Position numbers and translations under genes: made by a program. Below the pieces are notes generated by a model. It saw only the letters and a list, made by a program, of their open reading frames with translations. It was not told the origin of the DNA and made no database searches. A stretch of DNA of 64,000 nt from Pseudomonas fluorescens (lineage in GTDB: Bacteria > Pseudomonadota > Gammaproteobacteria > Pseudomonadales > Pseudomonadaceae). Each line of letters starts with the position of its first letter. Position 1 is the first letter of the stretch. Shown one piece after another: positions 59,155 through 64,000 of this stretch. The stretch covers positions 253,158 to 317,157 of the forward strand of contig NZ_LVEJ01000002.1 in the NCBI RefSeq assembly GCF_001648775.1, in the 5' to 3' direction.

Positions 59155-60366
59155 ATGAATGAATCTTCGGCAGGGCCGCTGGCCTGGGTCAATGGCAGCG
59201 ATGCCCCGGAAAAGAGTGCAATCAACCTCGGCTTCATGGCCCTGAGCGATTGCGCCTCGGTTGTCGTCGCGGCGACACAGGGCTTCGCCCAGCCTTACGG
59301 GCTGACCCTGAACCTCAAGCGTCAGAGCTCCTGGTCCAACCTGCGCGACAAACTGGTCAGCGGTGAACTGGATGCCGCGCACAGTTTGTACGGCCTGATC
59401 TATGCGGTACACCTGGGCATCGGCGGTGTCGCCCCGACCGACATGGCCGTGCTGATGGGCCTGAACCAGAACGGCCAGAGCCTCAATCTCTCCCACGGTC
59501 TGCAAAACCTCGGTGTGACCAGTCCTGAAGCGCTGGATCGCCATGTGCACCAAAGCCGCGCAAAACTGACCTTCGCCCAGACCTTCCCCACTGGCACGCA
59601 CGCGATGTGGCTTTATTACTGGCTGGCGAGCCAAGGCATTCATCCGTTGCAGGATGTCGACAGCGTGGTGGTGCCGCCGTCACAAATGGTCGCGCACCTG
59701 CAGGCCGGGCGCATAGACGGTTTTTGCGTTGGTGAACCGTGGGCGGCCAGCGCGGTGCAGCAGGATTTCGGCTTCACCCTCGCCACCAGTCAGACCATCT
59801 GGCCCGACCACCCGGAAAAAGTCCTCGGCTGCACCCGTGCGTTTGTCGAGCAATACCCCAACACGGCGCGGGCGCTGGTAATGGCGATCCTCGAAGCCAG
59901 CCGCTTCATCGAAGAAAGCCCGGAAAACCGCCGCAGCAGCGCGCAACTGCTCAGTGCGCCGGAGTACCTCGACGCGCCGCTTGCCTGCATCGAACCGCGG
60001 TTTCTCGGCGACTATGCCGATGGCCTCGGCAATCGCTGGCAGGACCCGCACGCCTTGCGCTTTCACGGCAAGGGCGAGGTCAATCTGCCGTATCTGTCGG
60101 ACGGCATGTGGTTCATGACCCAGTTCCGCCGCTGGGGTTTGCTGCGCGAAGACCCGGATTACCTCGCTGTCGCCCGCCAGGTTCAGCAGCTCGATCTCTA
60201 TCGCGACGCCGCGACGGCGGTCGGTGTTGCCGCGTGGGGCACCGACATGCGCAGCAGCCAGTTGCTCGACGGCAAAATCTGGGACGGCAGCGACCCGGCC
60301 GGTTACGCGCGCAGTTTCAAGTTGCATGCGTTGAACGACGATGCTGCCCTTCTCGCCCGCCGCTGA
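59155..60366 (+). CDS. nasS: Nitrate sensor NasS
   Basis: A 403-residue protein of the NrtA/CmpA nitrate-binding family without a signal peptide, as expected for the cytoplasmic sensor NasS rather than a transporter subunit. [19 protein letters not shown] and FCVGEPWAA are family motifs. In Azotobacter and relatives NasS holds NasT inactive until nitrate or nitrite is bound. It is followed after 15 bp by nasT. GAGG precedes the ATG at 59155. Confidence 0.92.
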   Translation: MNESSAGPLAWVNGSDAPEKSAINLGFMALSDCASVVVAATQGFAQPYGLTLNLKRQSSWSNLRDKLVSGELDAAHSLYGLIYAVHLGIGGVAPTDMAVLMGLNQNGQSLNLSHGLQNLGVTSPEALDRHVHQSRAKLTFAQTFPTGTHAMWLYYWLASQGIHPLQDVDSVVVPPSQMVAHLQAGRIDGFCVGEPWAASAVQQDFGFTLATSQTIWPDHPEKVLGCTRAFVEQYPNTARALVMAILEASRFIEESPENRRSSAQLLSAPEYLDAPLACIEPRFLGDYADGLGNRWQDPHALRFHGKGEVNLPYLSDGMWFMTQFRRWGLLREDPDYLAVARQVQQLDLYRDAATAVGVAAWGTDMRSSQLLDGKIWDGSDPAGYARSFKLHALNDDAALLARR

Positions 60367-60381
60367 CAGGAGCCCGCGAAC

Positions 60382-60957
60382 ATGTTGCGCATTCTGCTGA
60401 TCAACGACACGGCGAAAAAAGTCGGGCGCCTGAAAGCCGCATTGACCGAAGCCGGTTTTGAGGTGATTGACGAGTCCGGCCTGACCATCGACCTGCCCGC
60501 GCGCGTCGAAACGGTGCGCCCGGACGTGATCCTGATCGATACCGAGTCACCGAGCCGCGATGTCATGGAACAAGTGGTGCTGGTCAGCCGCGACCAGCCA
60601 CGGCCGATCGTGATGTTTACCGACGAACATGATCCGGGGGTGATGCGCCAGGCGATCAAGTCCGGGGTCAGCGCCTACATCGTCGAAGGCATTCATGCCC
60701 AGCGTTTGCAGCCGATTCTGGATGTGGCGATGGCGCGCTTCGAAAGTGATCAGGCGTTGCGCGCGCAGTTGCAGGCGCGTGATCAGCAACTGGCTGAGCG
60801 CAAGCGTATTGAGTTGGCCAAGGGGTTGTTGATGAAGATGAAGGATTGCAATGAGGAAGAGGCTTACACCTTGATGCGGCGGCAGGCAATGAGCCGGCAG
60901 CAGAAGCTGATTCAGGTGGCGGAGCAGATTATTGCCATGAGTGAGTTGCTTGGCTGA
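60382..60957 (+). CDS. nasT: ANTAR antitermination regulator NasT
   Basis: A 191-residue RNA-binding regulator. A receiver-like N-terminal domain (LRILLINDTAKKVGRLKAAL, DVILIDTESPSRDVMEQ) is joined to a C-terminal ANTAR domain (ELAKGLLMKMKDCNEEEAYT). When freed from NasS it binds a two-hairpin RNA and stops early termination. The matching RNA is found at 61733-61773. AGGAG lies upstream of the ATG at 60382. Confidence 0.94.
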   Translation: MLRILLINDTAKKVGRLKAALTEAGFEVIDESGLTIDLPARVETVRPDVILIDTESPSRDVMEQVVLVSRDQPRPIVMFTDEHDPGVMRQAIKSGVSAYIVEGIHAQRLQPILDVAMARFESDQALRAQLQARDQQLAERKRIELAKGLLMKMKDCNEEEAYTLMRRQAMSRQQKLIQVAEQIIAMSELLG

Positions 60958-60978
60958 AATTTTCTGTCCTCTTAAGAG

Positions 60979-61688
60979 CCCCCTCACCCTAGCCCTCTCC
61001 CAAAGGGAGAGGGGACTGATTGGGGGATGCTCGCGATGTACGCCGACCTGCGATTTCTGCTGTGAATCCATAATCGACTCAGTCTCTTAGGTCGATGTTT
61101 GACGCCAGACACCTCGGTCAGTCCCCTCTCCCGGAGGGAGAGGGGACTGATTGGGGGATGCTCGCGATGTACGCCGACCTGCAATTTCTGCTGTGAACCC
61201 ATAATCGACTCGGTCTCTCAGGTCGATGTTTGACGCCAGACACCTCGGTCAGTCCCCTCTCCCTCCGGGAAAGTGAACTGGATTGGGGGATGCTCGCAAC
61301 GTACGCCGCCCGGTGATTTTCTGCTGTGAACCCATAATCGACTCGGTCTCTCAGGTCGATGTTTGACGCCAGACACCTCGGTCAGTCCCCTCTCCCGGAG
61401 GGAGAGGGGACTGATTGGGGGATGCTCGCGATGTACGCCGACCTGCGATTTCTGCTGTGAAGCCATAATCGACTCGGTCTCTCAGGTCGATGTTTGACGC
61501 CAGACACCTCGGTCAGTCCCCTCTCCCTCCGGGAGAGGGGACTGATTGGGGGATGCTCGCGATGTACGCCGACCTGCAATTTCTGCTGTGAACCCATAAT
61601 CGACTCGGTCTCTCAGGTCGATGTTTGACGCCAGACACCTCGGTCAGTCCCCTCTCCCTCCGGGAGAGGGCTAGGGTGAGGGGCTTTT
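60979..61688. repeat. Tandem array, five units of about 131 bp
   Basis: Borders match the 12591 and 49703 elements (CCCCTCACCCTAGCCCTC at the left, GGGAGAGGGCTAGGGTGAGG at the right). The marker TGGGGG recurs at 61021, 61152, 61284, 61416 and 61547, a 131-132 bp period. Units hold CCCTCTCC/GGAGAGGG cores and near-identical filler. The array separates nasT from the nasA promoter. Minus-strand frames through it are repeats, not proteins. Confidence 0.92.
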
Positions 61689-61702
61689 GATTTTCCGGCT
61701 GT

Positions 61703-61718
61703 TGGCACAAATCTCGCT
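61703..61718 (+). promoter_or_regulatory. Sigma-54 promoter of nasA
   Basis: TGGCACAAATCTCGCT has the -24 GG and -12 GC with the required 10 bases between them. The predicted start near 61729 lies just before the first antitermination hairpin. Nitrogen control by NtrC is expected from this promoter class. Confidence 0.7.
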
Positions 61719-61732
61719 ATGTAAAACGTACA

Positions 61733-61773
61733 GGTAACCAACGGCGGTTGCCCCACCCACGACAAAGACGTCG
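61733..61773 (+). promoter_or_regulatory. ANTAR two-hairpin NasT target
   Basis: First hairpin: GGTAACC/GGTTGCC around the hexaloop AACGGC (61733-61752). Second: CGAC/GTCG around AAAGAC (61760-61773). Both hexaloops have A at position 1 and G at position 4, the known ANTAR-binding rule. The second stem overlaps the 5' arm of the terminator that follows. Confidence 0.8.
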
Positions 61774-61816
61774 CTCACCCGTTCGCCCAACCGGCGCATC
61801 AGGTAGCGGCGTTTTT
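61768..61816 (+). terminator. Attenuator terminator in the nasA leader
   Basis: ACGTCGCT at 61768-61775 pairs with AGCGGCGT at 61805-61812, followed by a T-run. Its 5' arm shares bases with the second NasT hairpin, so the two structures exclude each other. A further GGCCCC/GGGGCC hairpin lies at 61824-61842. Confidence 0.75.
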
Positions 61817-61917
61817 GCGTTTTGGCCCCACAGCTCGGGGCCGGTGGTGCGGCCGTGGCGGCGCTCCACTTGCTGTTGCACGACTCCTTTCGAGACTCTT
61901 TTCAGCTGAGGTGCGCG

Positions 61918-63129
61918 ATGAATTCAAGCTTCTGGAAATCCGGCCACACCCCGACCCTGTTCGCGGCCTTCCTGTATTTCGACCTGAGCTTCATGGTCTG
62001 GTACCTGCTCGGCCCGCTGGCGGTGCAGATTGCCGCCGACCTGCACCTGACCACGCAACAACGCGGTCTCGTCGTCGCCACGCCGATCCTCGCCGGTGCG
62101 GTGCTGCGTTTCGTGATGGGCATGCTCGCCGATCGGTTATCGCCGAAAACCGCCGGGCTGATCGGTCAGGTCATCGTCATCTGTGCGCTGTTCGGTGCCT
62201 GGAAACTCGGCATCCACAGTTATGAACAAGCCCTGCTGCTCGGCCTGTTCCTCGGCATGGCCGGCGCCTCGTTTGCCGTCGCCCTGCCATTGGCGTCGCA
62301 ATGGTATCCGCCGCAGCATCAAGGCAAAGCCATGGGCATTGCTGGCGCGGGCAACTCCGGCACCGTGTTCGCCGCGCTGCTCGCACCGGTACTGGCCGCT
62401 GCGTTCGGCTGGAGCAATGTCTTCGGCTTCGCTCTGATCCCGCTGATCCTGACGCTGGTGTTGTTCGCCTGGCTGGCGAAAAACGCCCCTGAGCGGCCAA
62501 AAGCCAAAGCCATGACCGACTACTTCAAAGCCTTGGGCGACCGTGACAGTTGGTGGTTCATGTTTTTCTACAGCGTCACCTTCGGCGGCTTCATCGGTCT
62601 GGCCAGCGCCCTGCCCGGCTATTTCAACGATCAATACGGTTTGAGCCCGGTAACCGCCGGTTACTACACCGCCGCCTGCGTGTTCGGTGGCAGTTTGATG
62701 CGGCCGTTGGGCGGCGCCCTGGCTGACCGTTTCGGAGGCATCCGCACCTTGCTGGCGATGTACACGGTGGCCGCCATTTGCATCGCTGCTGTGGGCTTCA
62801 ACCTGCCAAGTTCCTACGCCGCGCTGGCACTTTTCGTCTGCACCATGCTCGGTCTGGGCGCAGGCAACGGCGCGGTGTTTCAACTGGTGCCGCAGCGTTT
62901 TCGTCTGGAGATCGGCGTCATGACCGGTTTGATCGGCATGGCCGGCGGTATCGGCGGTTTTGCCTTGGCGGCGGGCATGGGCGCGATCAAACAAAGCACC
63001 GGCAGCTATCAACTGGCCCTGTGGTTGTTCGCCAGCCTTGGCGTGTTGGCGTGGTTTGGCCTGCACGGCGTCAAGCGTCGCTGGAGAACCACTTGGGGTT
63101 CGGCAGCGGTGACAGCGGCGCGGGTCTGA
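61918..63129 (+). CDS. nasA: NarK-type nitrate/nitrite transporter NasA
   Basis: A 403-residue major facilitator protein with about 12 membrane segments that imports nitrate for assimilation. GMLADRLSPKTAGLIGQ, MGIAGAGNSGTVFAALLAP and GAGNGAVFQLVPQRF are the NarK/NasA signature motifs. The ATG at 61918 has GAGGTG upstream; the TTG at 61822 lies inside the leader hairpin and is rejected. It is controlled by the sigma-54 promoter and the NasT leader. Confidence 0.93.
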   Translation: MNSSFWKSGHTPTLFAAFLYFDLSFMVWYLLGPLAVQIAADLHLTTQQRGLVVATPILAGAVLRFVMGMLADRLSPKTAGLIGQVIVICALFGAWKLGIHSYEQALLLGLFLGMAGASFAVALPLASQWYPPQHQGKAMGIAGAGNSGTVFAALLAPVLAAAFGWSNVFGFALIPLILTLVLFAWLAKNAPERPKAKAMTDYFKALGDRDSWWFMFFYSVTFGGFIGLASALPGYFNDQYGLSPVTAGYYTAACVFGGSLMRPLGGALADRFGGIRTLLAMYTVAAICIAAVGFNLPSSYAALALFVCTMLGLGAGNGAVFQLVPQRFRLEIGVMTGLIGMAGGIGGFALAAGMGAIKQSTGSYQLALWLFASLGVLAWFGLHGVKRRWRTTWGSAAVTAARV

Positions 63130-63136
63130 AGCGTCG

Positions 63137-64000
63137 ATGGCCCTGCAACTGAGCTTTGCCGAAGCCAGCGCCACCGGTCCGCGTGCGGAAAATCAGGACG
63201 CTGTGCGCCTGGTAACGCCCGCTCCGGCGCTGGCGGCGAGCAAGGGTTTTCTGTTCGCCATCGCCGATGGCGTCAGCCAATGCGTCGATGGCGGACTCGC
63301 AGCGCGTTCAACCTTGCAAGCCTTGGCGCTCGACTACTACGCCACGCCGCAAACCTGGAGCGTGGCGCAGGCACTGGATCGCCTGCTGCTCGCGCAAAAT
63401 CGCTGGTTGCAGGCCAATGGCGGTGGCCAGCCGTTGCTCACCACGGTCAGTGCCTTGGTCATGCGTGGTCGGCGCTTTACCCTTGCTCACGTCGGCGATT
63501 GCCGGGTGTATCGCTGGCATGCCGACAGCTTGCGACGGATCAGTGAAGATCACGTTTGGGATCAGCCGGGCATGCAGCATGTGCTCAAGCGTGCACTGGG
63601 GCTGGATCAGCATCTGGTGCTGGACTTTCTTGATGGCGAACTGCGTGAAGGCGAAAGCTTTGTACTGCTCAGCGACGGCGTCTGGTCGACGTTGGGTGAC
63701 ACCGCGATTGCGGCGATTCTGCGTGACCAGCCGGATCTGAGCAGTGCTGCGCAAACGCTGGTCAACGCGGCGCATCTGGCCGGGAGTCAGGACAATGCCA
63801 GTGCATTGCTGGTGCGGGTCGATGCTGTCGGTGAGGCGAATATTGGTGATGCGCTGATTCATTTGCAGCAATGGCCATTGCCGCCACCGCTGAAACCCGG
63901 GCAGATGTTCGAAGGCTGGCAGGTGCAGGGGGTTGTCGCTCAGAGTCAGCAGTCGCTGCTGTATCGGGTTGTCGACGTTCAGGGCCAGCCTTGGTTGCTG
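63137..64000 (+). CDS. PP2C phosphatase-Ser/Thr kinase fusion (partial)
   Basis: The frame is open from 63137 to the window end, 288 codons without a stop. It holds a PP2C domain: GPRAENQDAVR, FAIADGVSQ, LAHVGDCRVYR, LLSDGVWSTL and AGSQDNASALLV supply the metal-binding aspartates. After residue about 250 the sequence (EGWQVQGVVAQSQQSLLYRVVD) looks like the start of a protein kinase glycine loop. Fused phosphatase-kinases of this kind occur between nasA and nirB in pseudomonads. It is 7 bp after nasA. The kinase part lies beyond the window. Confidence 0.8.
   Translation, partial: MALQLSFAEASATGPRAENQDAVRLVTPAPALAASKGFLFAIADGVSQCVDGGLAARSTLQALALDYYATPQTWSVAQALDRLLLAQNRWLQANGGGQPLLTTVSALVMRGRRFTLAHVGDCRVYRWHADSLRRISEDHVWDQPGMQHVLKRALGLDQHLVLDFLDGELREGESFVLLSDGVWSTLGDTAIAAILRDQPDLSSAAQTLVNAAHLAGSQDNASALLVRVDAVGEANIGDALIHLQQWPLPPPLKPGQMFEGWQVQGVVAQSQQSLLYRVVDVQGQPWLL

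Noticed and set aside
60979..61688. CRISPR-like periodicity
   Set aside because: Units are 131-132 bp and almost identical throughout, with no short constant repeat alternating with unique spacers, and no cas genes. It is a tandem array.

Overview
The window is chromosomal DNA of a fluorescent Pseudomonas (P. fluorescens group). The grounds are the gene order (tandem cbb3 oxidase operons, ccoGHIS, hemN, anr; dnaX-ybaB-recR; ligA-zipA-smc; xdhABC-guaD), GC-rich codon use, and many REP palindromes of the type GTGGGAGCGAGCCTGCTCGC. The identification comes from reading the sequence, not from a search.

Layout. 265-945: an alpha/beta hydrolase on the minus strand. 1041-7938: two complete cbb3 cytochrome oxidase operons (ccoNOQP twice) ending in a strong terminator. 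8426-9141: a Phd/VapC-type toxin-antitoxin pair, then a secreted metallophosphoesterase. 10610-16367: the cbb3 maturation genes ccoG, ccoH, ccoI and ccoS plus a DsbD_2/SafE-like membrane protein, interrupted by a 108-bp tandem array. 16499-19953: hemN behind a perfect Anr box, an unknown coiled-coil protein, anr and apt. 20064-26797: acyl-CoA dehydrogenase, recR, an oxidoreductase, ybaB, dnaX and a periplasmic binding protein.

26853-31109 is an AT-rich three-gene cassette on the minus strand: a Dam-like adenine methylase, a HerA-type translocase and a NurA-type nuclease with a zinc ribbon. It lies between the binding-protein gene and the 4.5S SRP RNA gene and is the best candidate for a new DNA-modification and degradation defence system. 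31583-40809 is housekeeping again: SRP RNA, a zinc metallopeptidase, ligA, zipA, smc and a GntR regulator.

41100-49694 holds purine catabolism (xdhA, xdhB, xdhC, guaD), flanked by two GntR-family regulators and followed by a BenE-type transporter. 49951-58931 carries yggL, dacB, a CHASE-PAS-GGDEF protein, rlmKL, rmf with a strongly structured leader, and pyrD. 59155-64000 is the start of the nitrate assimilation locus: nasS and nasT, a 131-bp tandem array, a sigma-54 promoter with an ANTAR two-hairpin antitermination leader, nasA, and a PP2C-kinase gene that runs off the window.

How the parts work together. Anr (18592) probably controls both cco operons, ccoG and hemN through FNR-type boxes found upstream of each, which ties low-oxygen sensing to the terminal oxidase, its assembly factors and haem supply. 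NasS and NasT read nitrate, and NasT should bind the leader at 61733-61773 to prevent termination ahead of nasA. Nine REP pairs and three arrays of a second repeat family fill many intergenic gaps.
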